A stretch of 64,000 nt of DNA from assembly GCA_015665455.1 (NCBI GenBank), contig JADFAD010000001.1:372001-436000 (forward strand), given 5' to 3'. The translations under genes and the position numbers were made by a program. Each line of letters opens with the position of its first letter. Position 1 is the first letter of the stretch. Positions 37,628 to 47,085 of this stretch are shown here, one piece after another. The notes under the pieces were generated by a model. That model saw nothing but the letters and a program-made list of their open reading frames with translations. It made no database searches and was not told the DNA's origin. The DNA is from Oceanospirillaceae bacterium (GTDB lineage: Bacteria > Pseudomonadota > Gammaproteobacteria > Pseudomonadales > Litoribrevibacteraceae).

Positions 37628-40258
37628 ATGTCTCAGGCGTCCGCCAAGGCCATTTTGTTGGAGAACTATGCGCCAACAGCATTTGTTATTAAAGAAACGT
37701 TTTTAGATTTTGATCTTCAGTCAGAATATACATTGGTTCATTCTCGATTATCGATCGTTCGAAATGAGAAAAGTACGACAGACAGTAACCTGTTATCACT
37801 TGATGGCAGTGAATTAGAGCTGGTATCCATCGCTATTGATGGTGTTGTGCTAAGCCCTGCTGACTACCAGCTTACAAGTAACTCATTAAGCATTTCAGTG
37901 GATAAAGATGCGTTTGTACTTGAATGTACGACTCGTATTTATCCTGATAAGAATACAGCCCTTGAAGGTTTATACATTTCAGGTGGCATGTATTGTACTC
38001 AGTGCGAAGCTGAAGGGTTTCGCCGAATTACATATTTTCAAGATAGACCAGATGTTTTATCGGTTTTTACAACGCGGATTTCAGCGGACGCTGATAGCTA
38101 CCCGACAGCGCTTTCTAATGGCAACCTTGTTAATCGTACAGTTAAAGATGGGCGCATCATTGCTGAATGGCATGACCCATTTCCAAAACCTTCGTACCTA
38201 TTTGCGTTAGTTGCTGGGGATTTGGTTTGTGAAGAAGATCGTTTTGTAACACAAAGCGGTCGTGAAATAGCGCTTAAAATGTATGTAGAGCAAGAGAATC
38301 AGCACAAGTGTGAACATGCGTTAGTCTCCTTGAAGAAGTCCATGGCTTGGGATGAAGAGGTTTATGGTCGTGAATACGATCTAGATCTGTTTATGATCGT
38401 CGCGGTTGATCACTTCAATATGGGGGCAATGGAAAACAAAGGGTTAAATATCTTCAATTCTTCTTGTGTTCTTGCAACGCCAGAAACGGCAACGGATGAG
38501 TCGTTTGCCAGAATTGAAGGTATTGTTGGTCATGAGTATTTCCATAACTGGTCTGGAAACCGAGTTACTTGTCGAGATTGGTTCCAATTGAGTCTTAAGG
38601 AAGGCTTTACCGTTTTTCGTGATGCGGAGTTCTCTGCTGATATGGGGAGCAGGGCTGTTAAACGTTTGGAAGATGTCCGCTTTCTTCGTCAGCACCAGTT
38701 TCCTGAAGATGCGGGACCAATGGCTCATGCTGTTCGCCCATCTTCTTACATGGAAATTTCCAACTTTTACACGGTGACAATTTACGAAAAAGGCTGTGAA
38801 GTGGTTCGAATGCTAAGAACCATTCTTGGTGCTGAACTGTTTCGCAAGGGCAGTGATTTGTATTTTGATACCTTTGATGGGCAGGCTGCAACTACCGATG
38901 ATTTCGTCTGGGCGATGGAACAAGCGAGTGGTCGAGATCTTACTCAATTTAAACGTTGGCACAGCCAAGCAGGTACACCGAGATTAGACGTTACGAGAAC
39001 GTTTGATTCCGCTGCTGGTGTATTGACGTTAACGGCCAAGCAAAATACGCCGGAAACGGCTGACGGTTCAGCTAAAGAGTCGTTCTTAATTCCTATTGAA
39101 CTTGGTTTGTTGGATTCTGATGGAAAAGAGTTGGCATTATCAACGAGCGATGATTCCTTTACACAAAGTAATCAAGTCTGGTTGGTTTCTAATGACGAAC
39201 AAAGTATTGAATTTAATGGCTTAAGTGAAATGCCGGCTATATCGTTATTGAGAGACTTTTCAGCTCCTGTACTCTTAACGGACGATTTAACTGATGAAGA
39301 ACGTGTGCTGTTAATCGGTGCAGATACTAACGGATACAATCGTTGGGAACAGTGCCAGATTATATATAAGAAGCTGATCCTTCAGAAAGTAGAGGGTTCA
39401 TTTGATGCTACGCTGCTGTCTTCGTTAATGAAGTCCCTTGACCAACTGATTTCAGACCCTAGTGTGGAAAATGCAGTTAAAGCTGAACTTTTATCATTAC
39501 CTGCTGAGGTAGAGCTACTTCAAGTTTCTCCGAAAGTAGATATTTTAGCGGTGGCTGAAAGTCGTAATGCATTAAAGCTTTTAATATCAGAATCTCTTTG
39601 TTGTGCCATAACTAAGGTTTATCAGTCTCTGTCTGCAACTGATGTATACCGCTTTGACTCTCAAAGTGTAGGGCAACGAAAATTAAGAAATGAGCTTCTT
39701 GAATATTTAATGTTGGTGGATATGAAGCCTGCCACTGAATTGGCTTCAGCACAGTTTGCTAACGCAAACAATATGACGGATCAGCTTTCTGCTTTGAGGT
39801 TGTTAGTTAAATACGCGGATGAAGGTGTATACCAGCCAGCACTCAATCAATTTTTAGCGCAGTGGAAGAGCGATACTCAAGTTCTTGAGCAATGGTTCAG
39901 GGTTCAAATTGCTCGTTCTGATTCAAAAACTCTGAATCGAGTAAAGGCGTTGCTTGATCATCGTTTATTTGAATATCAAAACCCGAATAAAGTGCGAGCT
40001 GTGATTGGTGCGTTCGCTATGGGAAATATTGAAGGCTTTCATGCCAAAGACGGTAGTGGGTATGAGTTCTTAGCTGAGCAGGTTGCAACGTTGGATTCAC
40101 TAAACCCTCAGATAGCAGCGCGTCTAGTTGGTCCGCTTATTAAGTGGCAGAGTTATGATGATCGTCGTGGGCTGCAAATGAAGGGGGCTTTGGAACAATT
40201 GTCCGAGAAAGACTTGTCTAAAGACCTCTATGAAGTTGTTAGTAAGAGTCTTGTTTAG
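37628..40258 (+). CDS. pepN: Aminopeptidase N
   Basis: Zinc M1 metallopeptidase removing N-terminal residues in the cytoplasm. The exopeptidase motif GAMEN (NMGAMENKGLN) and zinc motif HEYFH at about residues 302-306 are present, with the second Glu in the helix EGFTVFRDAEFSAD. The four-domain layout and 876 aa match E. coli PepN (870). ATG 37628 has GGAGAAGG upstream; a GTG at 37613 would add five residues. Last gene of the nadK-to-pepN run. Confidence 0.96.
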   Translation: MSQASAKAILLENYAPTAFVIKETFLDFDLQSEYTLVHSRLSIVRNEKSTTDSNLLSLDGSELELVSIAIDGVVLSPADYQLTSNSLSISVDKDAFVLECTTRIYPDKNTALEGLYISGGMYCTQCEAEGFRRITYFQDRPDVLSVFTTRISADADSYPTALSNGNLVNRTVKDGRIIAEWHDPFPKPSYLFALVAGDLVCEEDRFVTQSGREIALKMYVEQENQHKCEHALVSLKKSMAWDEEVYGREYDLDLFMIVAVDHFNMGAMENKGLNIFNSSCVLATPETATDESFARIEGIVGHEYFHNWSGNRVTCRDWFQLSLKEGFTVFRDAEFSADMGSRAVKRLEDVRFLRQHQFPEDAGPMAHAVRPSSYMEISNFYTVTIYEKGCEVVRMLRTILGAELFRKGSDLYFDTFDGQAATTDDFVWAMEQASGRDLTQFKRWHSQAGTPRLDVTRTFDSAAGVLTLTAKQNTPETADGSAKESFLIPIELGLLDSDGKELALSTSDDSFTQSNQVWLVSNDEQSIEFNGLSEMPAISLLRDFSAPVLLTDDLTDEERVLLIGADTNGYNRWEQCQIIYKKLILQKVEGSFDATLLSSLMKSLDQLISDPSVENAVKAELLSLPAEVELLQVSPKVDILAVAESRNALKLLISESLCCAITKVYQSLSATDVYRFDSQSVGQRKLRNELLEYLMLVDMKPATELASAQFANANNMTDQLSALRLLVKYADEGVYQPALNQFLAQWKSDTQVLEQWFRVQIARSDSKTLNRVKALLDHRLFEYQNPNKVRAVIGAFAMGNIEGFHAKDGSGYEFLAEQVATLDSLNPQIAARLVGPLIKWQSYDDRRGLQMKGALEQLSEKDLSKDLYEVVSKSLV

Positions 40259-40459
40259 TAGGTGACCCTCAGGGTGATTTTTGTTGCCTTTTGTATCAAA
40301 AGGTTAACTTGAGGGTTTCAATAATTTATTTTGTGGAGGTGAGCTCGCAAAACTACAGAAGAATAGTGTAATGTTGGTTCCAATTAAGGCCAGGATGGCC
40401 CCGGAACACTGGAAGGTTCTGCCAAAAGAAATCTAATAAAATGGTCAGGTAAAGTTTGT

Positions 40460-41842
40460 ATGTCGACGCTACGTAAAACACTTATTGCTCTCACTGGCTT
40501 AGCGCTGGTTGTTCCTCTTGCTCATGCAAAAGTAACTTCTGCTGAAGCAGCAAGATTAAAAACAGATTTAACGCCTTTCGGGGCTGTTCGTGCTGGAAAC
40601 AGTGACGGATCAATCCCTGAGTGGTCGGGAGGATTAACAACTCCGCCCCCTGAATATCAGGAGCCGGGTCAGCATCATCCTAATCCGTTCCCTGAGGATG
40701 AGGTGCTTTATACAGTTACCGCTCAGAATATGGATAAGTATGCCGATCTATTAACTGACGGTGAAAAGGCTCTGTTTGCTGCTTATCCAGAAACATATAG
40801 AGTGCCTGTGTATCAGTCTCGCAGAACGCATGCTGCACCTGACTGGGTATATAAAAATACTAAGAATAATGCCTCAAAAGCTGAATTAGCGAATAAAGGT
40901 AACGGTGTTCAAAAGTCCTATGGGGGGATACCTTTCCCATTGGCTGCTCAAACGACTAAAAGTGGTTTGGAGATGTATTGGAACCACGTAATGCGCTGGC
41001 GTGGTGTTTATTTGGTGCGTCGAGCATCAGAAACAGCAGTACAAAGAAACGGTGATTACAATCTAGTAACATCACAGCAAGAAGCCTATTTTAATTACTA
41101 TAATCCAAAGGGCTCTTCGAAGACCTTAGGAAATATGCTGTTCTATTATTTGTCATTTGTAAAAGCGCCACCTCGTTTAGCGGGTGGTGCGGTTTTGGTT
41201 CATGAAACGATGGATCAGGTTAAAAAACCGAGAAAGGCTTGGGGTTATAACGCAGGTCAACGACGAGTTCGTCGTGCGCCAACACTGGCATACGATACGC
41301 CAATTGCAGCGATGGACGGTCTTCGAACAGCAGATGACACGGATATGATCAATGGGTCACCTGATCGTTTTGAGTGGAAGTATTTAGGAACGGAAGAAAA
41401 GCTCATTCCTTATAACAACTATATGATCAGTAATCCAAAAACAGAATATAAAGACTTGCTTTGGGCTGGACACATTAACCCTAAGTATACTCGTTATGAG
41501 AAACACCGTGTGCATGTAGTCGAAGGTACTTTGAAGAAAGGCAAGCGCCATATCTATTCTAAGCGCGTAATGTATATCGATGAAGATAGCTGGGGTGCAG
41601 CAACGATTGATCAATACGATGGTCGTGGTGAACTTTGGCGTGTTTCTATGGCGTATTTGAAAAATTATTATGAGTTGCCGTCAACATGGACATCATTGGA
41701 TGTTTTCCATGATCTACAGGCACGTAGGTACGCAGTTCAAAATATGGATTCTGAAGAATCCTCAACGACTGACTTTAGCCAACCGATACCTAAAAAACGA
41801 TACTTTAAGCCGTCTTCTCTTAGACGCAGAGGTACTCGATAG
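40460..41842 (+). CDS. DUF1329 family periplasmic protein
   Basis: Exported protein of unknown function. A signal peptide occupies residues 1-23 (LIALTGLALVVPLAHA). The family signatures SAEAARLKTDLTPFGAVRAGN, DGSIPEWSGGLTTPP and the late YIDEDSWGAATIDQYDGRGELWR (in parts) are present. The fold is thought to resemble the lipid-carrying LolA/LolB type, so hydrophobic ligand binding is plausible. 460 aa. In many proteobacteria it sits beside DUF1302 (outer membrane), YCF48-like and RND genes. Here DUF1302 is missing. An inverted repeat (41876-41900) separates it from the next gene. Confidence 0.87.
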   Translation: MSTLRKTLIALTGLALVVPLAHAKVTSAEAARLKTDLTPFGAVRAGNSDGSIPEWSGGLTTPPPEYQEPGQHHPNPFPEDEVLYTVTAQNMDKYADLLTDGEKALFAAYPETYRVPVYQSRRTHAAPDWVYKNTKNNASKAELANKGNGVQKSYGGIPFPLAAQTTKSGLEMYWNHVMRWRGVYLVRRASETAVQRNGDYNLVTSQQEAYFNYYNPKGSSKTLGNMLFYYLSFVKAPPRLAGGAVLVHETMDQVKKPRKAWGYNAGQRRVRRAPTLAYDTPIAAMDGLRTADDTDMINGSPDRFEWKYLGTEEKLIPYNNYMISNPKTEYKDLLWAGHINPKYTRYEKHRVHVVEGTLKKGKRHIYSKRVMYIDEDSWGAATIDQYDGRGELWRVSMAYLKNYYELPSTWTSLDVFHDLQARRYAVQNMDSEESSTTDFSQPIPKKRYFKPSSLRRRGTR

Positions 41843-41875
41843 TTAGATATCGATTGAATTAAGGTTAAAAGATGC

Positions 41876-41900
41876 AAGAGTAGCCAGCTAGGCTACTCTT
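41876..41900 (+). terminator. Stem-loop between DUF1329 and YCF48-like genes
   Basis: Perfect 10-bp stem aagagtagcc / ggctactctt with a 5-nt loop, but no T-run afterwards. It may be a partial terminator or an RNA-stabilising stem within an operon. Confidence 0.45.
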
Positions 41901-41930
41901 GTTGTAACCGAGTTTGTAAAACTGTTTATT

Positions 41931-43094
41931 ATGAGTTCTTTTATGGCCAAAACTGTAAAAACCCGGGTGTTTAAGTCCTTGCTATTGCCAATTGTGGCAG
42001 CAAGTTCTTTCGCTCTAAGCCAGCCAGTATTTTCGTTCCCTGATGTATTGGAAACCTCTGCGACTAAATCCGCTAAAGCTGCTGAATCACTGTTGTTGGA
42101 TGTTCAAAAACTCCAAGGCGGTCGATTAGTTGCTGCAGGAGAAAGAGGGCACGTCCTTTACTCTGATGATAATGGTAATAGTTGGGTTCAAGCAGATGTG
42201 CCTGTTATCGTTAATATCATTTCCATTTATTTTGTGAATGAGAATACAGGTTGGGCTGTTGGCCATGACGGAATTGTTCTGAAGTCGATAGATGGAGGCA
42301 AATCTTGGTCTCGTCAGTTTGACGGCTTTATGGCGAACGAACAAACGTTGGTTCAACGTCAAGAACTTGTTGAAAAGCTTGAAGCTGAACTTGAATCTGC
42401 TTCTGAAAGCGAGCTGGAAGACGTTGAATACGCTTTAGAAGAAGCTCAATTCGCGATGGAAGACGCCCAGTTTGATATTGAAGGCGGTTCAACCAAACCT
42501 TTCCTAGACGTTTGGTTTAAAGATGAGAATGTAGGTTTTGTGGTTGGTGCGTATGGCCAAATCATCAAAACTGTTGACGGCGGTGAGTCTTGGACAAGCA
42601 TCGCTGATGAATTAGAGAACCCGGATCGATTTCATTTAAACGCCATTAAATCGATTCAACCTGGACACCTAGTCATTGTTGGTGAGGCAGGTCTTATTAT
42701 TCGTTCTAAAGACAACGGCTTAAACTGGGAAACTCTTGAATCTCCTTACGATGGCTCGTTGTTTGGTGCTGTTTCTACTCGACAGTTAAATGGCATGTTG
42801 GTGTATGGCTTACGTGGCAATGTATTCAGAACCTCTGACTTTGGTGATAGTTGGGAAAACGTGGATGTGAATACAGAACAAACGTTGAACTCCGGCAAAG
42901 CTTTCAAAGATGGCACTATTATGTTGGTTGGTAATAACGGTGTTGTTTTGAAGAGCTATGATTCAGGCCGTAATTTTTCAGCTACCGTGCGTAAAGATAG
43001 AAGTTCATTAGTGGGTGTTACCGAATCTGATGATGGTCGCATTGTTTTAGTCGGGCAGGATGGTCTATACCTAGCACTGCCGAACGCAGAATAA
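41931..43094 (+). CDS. YCF48-related beta-propeller protein
   Basis: Predicted periplasmic seven-bladed propeller of the YCF48/Hcf136-like group. The signal peptide lies around residues 15-35 (LLLPIVAASSFALSQPVFS). BNR-type repeats are visible: YSDDNGNSWVQADVP, KSIDGGKSW, KTVDGGESWTSI, RSKDNGLNWE and RTSDFGDSWE. A charged coiled-coil insertion at about residues 135-185, rich in Glu and Leu, interrupts the propeller between blades. Start at ATG 41931 or ATG 41943; no clear ribosome site for either. It precedes the RND permease by 22 bp and is thought to assist that transporter; this is inferred from recurring co-occurrence. Confidence 0.87.
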   Translation: MSSFMAKTVKTRVFKSLLLPIVAASSFALSQPVFSFPDVLETSATKSAKAAESLLLDVQKLQGGRLVAAGERGHVLYSDDNGNSWVQADVPVIVNIISIYFVNENTGWAVGHDGIVLKSIDGGKSWSRQFDGFMANEQTLVQRQELVEKLEAELESASESELEDVEYALEEAQFAMEDAQFDIEGGSTKPFLDVWFKDENVGFVVGAYGQIIKTVDGGESWTSIADELENPDRFHLNAIKSIQPGHLVIVGEAGLIIRSKDNGLNWETLESPYDGSLFGAVSTRQLNGMLVYGLRGNVFRTSDFGDSWENVDVNTEQTLNSGKAFKDGTIMLVGNNGVVLKSYDSGRNFSATVRKDRSSLVGVTESDDGRIVLVGQDGLYLALPNAE

Positions 43095-43116
43095 TAATGA
43101 AATAAAGGGTTGGTAA

Positions 43117-45519
43117 ATGTCCAAAAAGCATCATCACGATTCAGACAATTATATTTTGTCTCCAGAAACAGAGCCGTTTCTAGAGCGTCTGTTTTTTAAC
43201 AATCGAGTTCTTTTTCTATTAATATTTTTGGGTTTGACTGTATTTTTAAGTTACAGCGCAGTAAACATCAAACCTGATGCAAGCTTGGAAAAGCTTATTC
43301 CTCTTAAACACCCGTACATCGTTAATATGATGGATAATCGGGACAGTTTAAGTAACTTAGGCAACAGTATTCGTATCTCAGTAGAGAGTACTGACGGTTC
43401 AGTATTTAATGCTGAATATATGGATGCACTTCGCCAGATTACTGATGAACTGTTTTATATTCCAGGGGTGGATCGAGCCGGTCTTAAATCTCTCTGGACG
43501 GCAAACGTACGTTGGGTTGAAGTGACCGAAGAAGGCTTTCAAGGTGGGCCGGTTATTCCACCAACCTATGATGGTTCTGAAGAAAGCTTAGAGACCTTAC
43601 GTCAGAACATCTTGCGTTCAGGTACGGTTGGTAGCTTGGTCGCTAACAATTTCAAATCGACCATCATTCAAGCACCACTTTTTGAAAAGAATCCTGAAAC
43701 GGGTGAGCGTTTAAATTATCAAGAGTTCTCTCGTGAACTTGAAACTCGCATCCGTGATAAATTTGAAAACGATAACATCAAAGTTCACATCGTAGGATTT
43801 GCCAAGAAGATTGGTGATCTTATGGATGGTATTCGTGATATCGGTTTCTTTGCTCTTGTTGCTATTGCTATTACGTTCGTGCTTCTTGTCTTGTACGCAC
43901 GTTGTTTCAAGGCCGCTATTGTTCCTGTTGTCTGTTCGATCATCGCTGTGTTCTGGCAGCTAGGTATTTTGAATCTACTCGGTTTCGGGCTGGATCCATA
44001 CTCCGTACTTGTACCCTTCTTAGTGTTCGCCATCGGTATTTCTCATGGTGTGCAAATCATCAATGCGGTAGCGCTTGAGTCGGCAGAAGGTCGTGATAAG
44101 TTAGGTGCAGCCCGCCATGCGTTCCGTGATCTATACGTTCCTGGTATGTTGGCTCTTATGAGTGACGGTATTGGCTTTTTAACATTGCTGTTAATTCAGA
44201 TTGATGTAATTCAAGAGTTGGCTATCACTGCAAGTATTGGTGTTGCGGTGATCATCTTTACTAACTTAGTTCTTCTTCCTTTGTTGATGTCTTATGTTGG
44301 TATCTCTAAGAGTGGGGTTAAGTATTATGAGAAGAGTTCAGCTGCAGAGCCGAAGATTGCTAAAATCATGTCGTATTGTGCTCACCCAACCGTTGCTCCT
44401 ATTTCGATTTTAGTCGGTATTGCGTTGGCAGGTGCAGGTGTTTATTACGGCCAAGACCTGAAAATCGGCGATTTAGATAAGGGCGCCCCTGAACTGCATC
44501 CTGATTCACGTTATAACCTAGATAATGCATTCATTACTGACAATTACTCGACCAGTGCGGATGTCATGGTGATCATGGTTAAAACGGATGTTGAGCAGTG
44601 TTCTTCTTATCAGGCGATGGATGCGATTGATCGTTTCCAGTGGGTCATGGAGAACGTTGAGGGTGTACAAGGAACGGCTTCATTAGTAACCGTTTCTAAG
44701 ATTGTTAGCACGGGGATGAACGAAGGTAACTTGAAGTGGCGTTCACTCTCAAGAAACCAACAGATTCTTAACTCTTCAATTCAAAGAGCGCCAGCTGGGT
44801 TGTTAAATCCGGACTGTAGTTTAGCGCCAGTGATTTTGTTCCTTGCAGATCACAAGGCTGAAACACTCGAAAGAGTGACCTTGGAAGCAGAGAACTTTGC
44901 GGCTGAGTATAATATTGATGGTGAGTTAGAGTTCTTACTTGCTGCTGGTTCAGCGGGCATTGATGCTGCAACTAACCAAGTAATCGAAGCTGCTCAGGAT
45001 CGTATGCTAGCGTTTGTATATGCTGTTGTATCTATCTTGTGTTTCATTACGTTCAGATCCATCAGGGCTGTGTTGTGTATCATTACACCTCTAGGCATCA
45101 CGTCGGTGCTATGTGAAGCTTTGATGGTTTATAAGGGCATTGGTGTTAAGGTTGAAACCTTGCCTGTAATTGCTTTAGGTGTTGGCATCGGGGTTGATTA
45201 TGGTATCTATATCTATACACGATTAGAAACTTACATTCGTGATGGCTTAGGTCTTCAGGCGGCATACCTTGAAACGCTTAAGACAACCGGTAAAGCAGTT
45301 GCTTTCACTGGCGTTACGCTGGCGATTGGTGTTGTTACTTGGGTTTGGTCTTCAATTAAGTTCCAAAGCAACATGGGCTTCTTGTTAACCTTTATGTTCT
45401 TGTGGAATATGGTGGGTGCGCTTTGGTTACTTCCTGCGCTTGCAAGATTCTTGATTCGCCCAGAGCAGATTCTTGCTAAAGAACGAATTCGTCAACAGCA
45501 GCAAATTTCAGACGATTAA
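43117..45519 (+). CDS. RND-superfamily permease (MMPL/patched type)
   Basis: Inner-membrane transporter with 12 predicted membrane segments in two sets: one near residue 35 plus five at about 240-400, and another near 430 plus five at about 630-780. Two large periplasmic loops follow the first segment of each set. The conserved PFLVFAIGISHGVQIINA and LGVGIGVDYGIYIYTRLE carry the polar and Asp residues of proton relay in transmembrane helices 4 and 10. It is a predicted-exporter type RND, not an AcrB-type drug pump: at 800 aa it is shorter than AcrB, and no adaptor gene is adjacent. Last gene of the DUF1329-YCF48-RND set, with a strong terminator after. Lipid or other hydrophobic substrates are likely for the type, but unknown. 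Confidence 0.9.
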   Translation: MSKKHHHDSDNYILSPETEPFLERLFFNNRVLFLLIFLGLTVFLSYSAVNIKPDASLEKLIPLKHPYIVNMMDNRDSLSNLGNSIRISVESTDGSVFNAEYMDALRQITDELFYIPGVDRAGLKSLWTANVRWVEVTEEGFQGGPVIPPTYDGSEESLETLRQNILRSGTVGSLVANNFKSTIIQAPLFEKNPETGERLNYQEFSRELETRIRDKFENDNIKVHIVGFAKKIGDLMDGIRDIGFFALVAIAITFVLLVLYARCFKAAIVPVVCSIIAVFWQLGILNLLGFGLDPYSVLVPFLVFAIGISHGVQIINAVALESAEGRDKLGAARHAFRDLYVPGMLALMSDGIGFLTLLLIQIDVIQELAITASIGVAVIIFTNLVLLPLLMSYVGISKSGVKYYEKSSAAEPKIAKIMSYCAHPTVAPISILVGIALAGAGVYYGQDLKIGDLDKGAPELHPDSRYNLDNAFITDNYSTSADVMVIMVKTDVEQCSSYQAMDAIDRFQWVMENVEGVQGTASLVTVSKIVSTGMNEGNLKWRSLSRNQQILNSSIQRAPAGLLNPDCSLAPVILFLADHKAETLERVTLEAENFAAEYNIDGELEFLLAAGSAGIDAATNQVIEAAQDRMLAFVYAVVSILCFITFRSIRAVLCIITPLGITSVLCEALMVYKGIGVKVETLPVIALGVGIGVDYGIYIYTRLETYIRDGLGLQAAYLETLKTTGKAVAFTGVTLAIGVVTWVWSSIKFQSNMGFLLTFMFLWNMVGALWLLPALARFLIRPEQILAKERIRQQQQISDD

Positions 45520-45550
45520 TCGCTCTCAATTGTTTTTGATTTGCTAATTA

Positions 45551-45579
45551 AAAAGCCCCGACTATAGGGGCTTTTTTTT
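45551..45579 (+). terminator. Terminator after the RND permease gene
   Basis: Hairpin aaaagcccc / ggggctttt followed by a T8 run. Confidence 0.9.
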
Positions 45580-45689
45580 GTCTGAAATAACTGATCTAAA
45601 CTTTGACTGCTCTTATGGTTATTGGTCAAAATCCTGTCGTTAAAAATATATTGTTGATTAAGTTGTTGATTTTAAATGAATAAATTAAT

Positions 45690-45705
45690 TGGCATGTGGT
45701 TTGCT
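45690..45705 (+). promoter_or_regulatory. Sigma54 promoter of fleSR
   Basis: TGGCATG-TGGT-TTGCT matches the -24/-12 consensus TGGCAYR-N4-TTGCW with exact spacing. Predicted start of transcription is near 45717, about 45-60 bp before the fleS start. The fleSR/flrBC operon is sigma54-dependent in Pseudomonas and Vibrio. Confidence 0.85.
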
Positions 45706-45762
45706 CTATATTGGTTAGGTCATCAGTAAGTGCCAGTTTTCTGGCCTGGTTGGTATAGACAA

Positions 45763-47085
45763 ATGGATGCGATAGATATGACAGTAATTGATCCTCAGCA
45801 GAATTTAGATTTGCTTGGCGGTAAGTTAGTGGATGGGGCTGCAATGTTAGATGCCCTAAGTGCGGAGCAATTAATAGATGCTAATTCCCCCCAAGGCGAT
45901 ACGCCAAGTGAACTAGCGGGTCTTCATAAGACCTTCGAGTTGTTTGGACAAATGTCTCAACAGCTGAGTCAGTCATACGTAATGCTTGAAGATAGAGTTA
46001 AGCATTTATCCAGTCAGTTAGAAAAGCAGACTGCAGAACGACTTAAGGATCTAGCTGAAAAAGAACAACTGGCGGAGCGGCTGTCAGGGCTTTTGGATCT
46101 ACTTCCGGGTGGTGTGGTTGTTATTAATGAAGATGGCATTCTTGAGCAGTGCAATCCTGCTGCGAGAGAACTCCTTGAAATTTACCCTGGTGAGCTTATT
46201 GGTTGTCGATGGGTCGATATCATCCGTACCTGCTTTAGGCCAAAGCACGATGATGGTCATGAAGTCTCAACGGCTGATGGTCGACGCTTAAGTATTTCAA
46301 CACGGTCTTTAGATAATCAGCCTGGGCAAATCGTTTTACTTACGGACCAAACAGAAACAAGGCGTTTGCAAGAAGAGTTATCTAGAAGTGAGCGATTAAG
46401 TGCCATGGGGAAAATGGTTGCTTCTCTTGCTCACCAGATACGAACGCCATTATCAGCGGCCATGTTATTTGGTGGTCATCTCGGTGTACCGCGTATAGAA
46501 GACGAGAAACGCCTCGATATTGCAGATCGACTGATGTCTCGCTTGATGCACTTAGAGCAACAAGTTCGAGATATGCTCATATTTGCTAAGGGCGAATTAA
46601 AAACAGCGGAGTTGGTGAAAGTAAAAGAGTTTTGCCTATCTCTCCAAGAAGCGGTGACGTCAAACCGTTGGCCTGAAAATGTATTTATTGAATTGCGTAA
46701 CGAATGTCCAGAAGAGCAATTTTACTGCAACATGGAAGCATTGGTTGGTGCGGTTCTTAACTTGGTGGAAAACGCAGTACAAGCCACAAGTAATCAAGTA
46801 AGCATTCAGATTTCATTGACTCAGTCTGAAGATCAAAAATTATTTGTTTGTTCCGTAAAAGATGACGGGCCAGGCATCGACAACAAAACCTTATCTAAGG
46901 TGATGGAACCTTTCTATACCACCAAAACGCAAGGTACTGGTTTAGGTTTAGCGGTTGTCAAAGCGGTCGTGACTGCTCACGGCGGAAACTTTGCCCTCAT
47001 TTCAGAGCAAGGTGAAGGTACCCGAGCAGAAATGACAATTCCTTTTGCACGATTAACTTCAGCAGAGATTGAAGGAGCTTTCTAA
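45763..47085 (+). CDS. fleS: Flagellar sensor histidine kinase FleS (FlrB)
   Basis: Soluble sensor kinase that phosphorylates FleR to turn on middle flagellar genes. A coiled-coil N-terminus (about 50-110) is followed by a PAS domain (LLDLLPGGVVVINEDGILEQCNPAA, in parts). Then come the HisKA domain with the phospho-His in SLAHQIRTPL (about residue 224) and a HATPase domain with ENAVQA, DDGPGID and TGLGLAVVK. No membrane segment. The start is uncertain: ATG 45763 or ATG 45778, neither with a good ribosome site; a GTG at 45730 is also in frame. The stop overlaps the fleR start (TAATG). 440 aa from 45763. Confidence 0.92.
   Translation: MDAIDMTVIDPQQNLDLLGGKLVDGAAMLDALSAEQLIDANSPQGDTPSELAGLHKTFELFGQMSQQLSQSYVMLEDRVKHLSSQLEKQTAERLKDLAEKEQLAERLSGLLDLLPGGVVVINEDGILEQCNPAARELLEIYPGELIGCRWVDIIRTCFRPKHDDGHEVSTADGRRLSISTRSLDNQPGQIVLLTDQTETRRLQEELSRSERLSAMGKMVASLAHQIRTPLSAAMLFGGHLGVPRIEDEKRLDIADRLMSRLMHLEQQVRDMLIFAKGELKTAELVKVKEFCLSLQEAVTSNRWPENVFIELRNECPEEQFYCNMEALVGAVLNLVENAVQATSNQVSIQISLTQSEDQKLFVCSVKDDGPGIDNKTLSKVMEPFYTTKTQGTGLGLAVVKAVVTAHGGNFALISEQGEGTRAEMTIPFARLTSAEIEGAF

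Noticed and set aside
40261-40300. accct/agggt hairpin as pepN terminator
   Set aside because: Loop would be one base, or the stem only three pairs; too weak to call.
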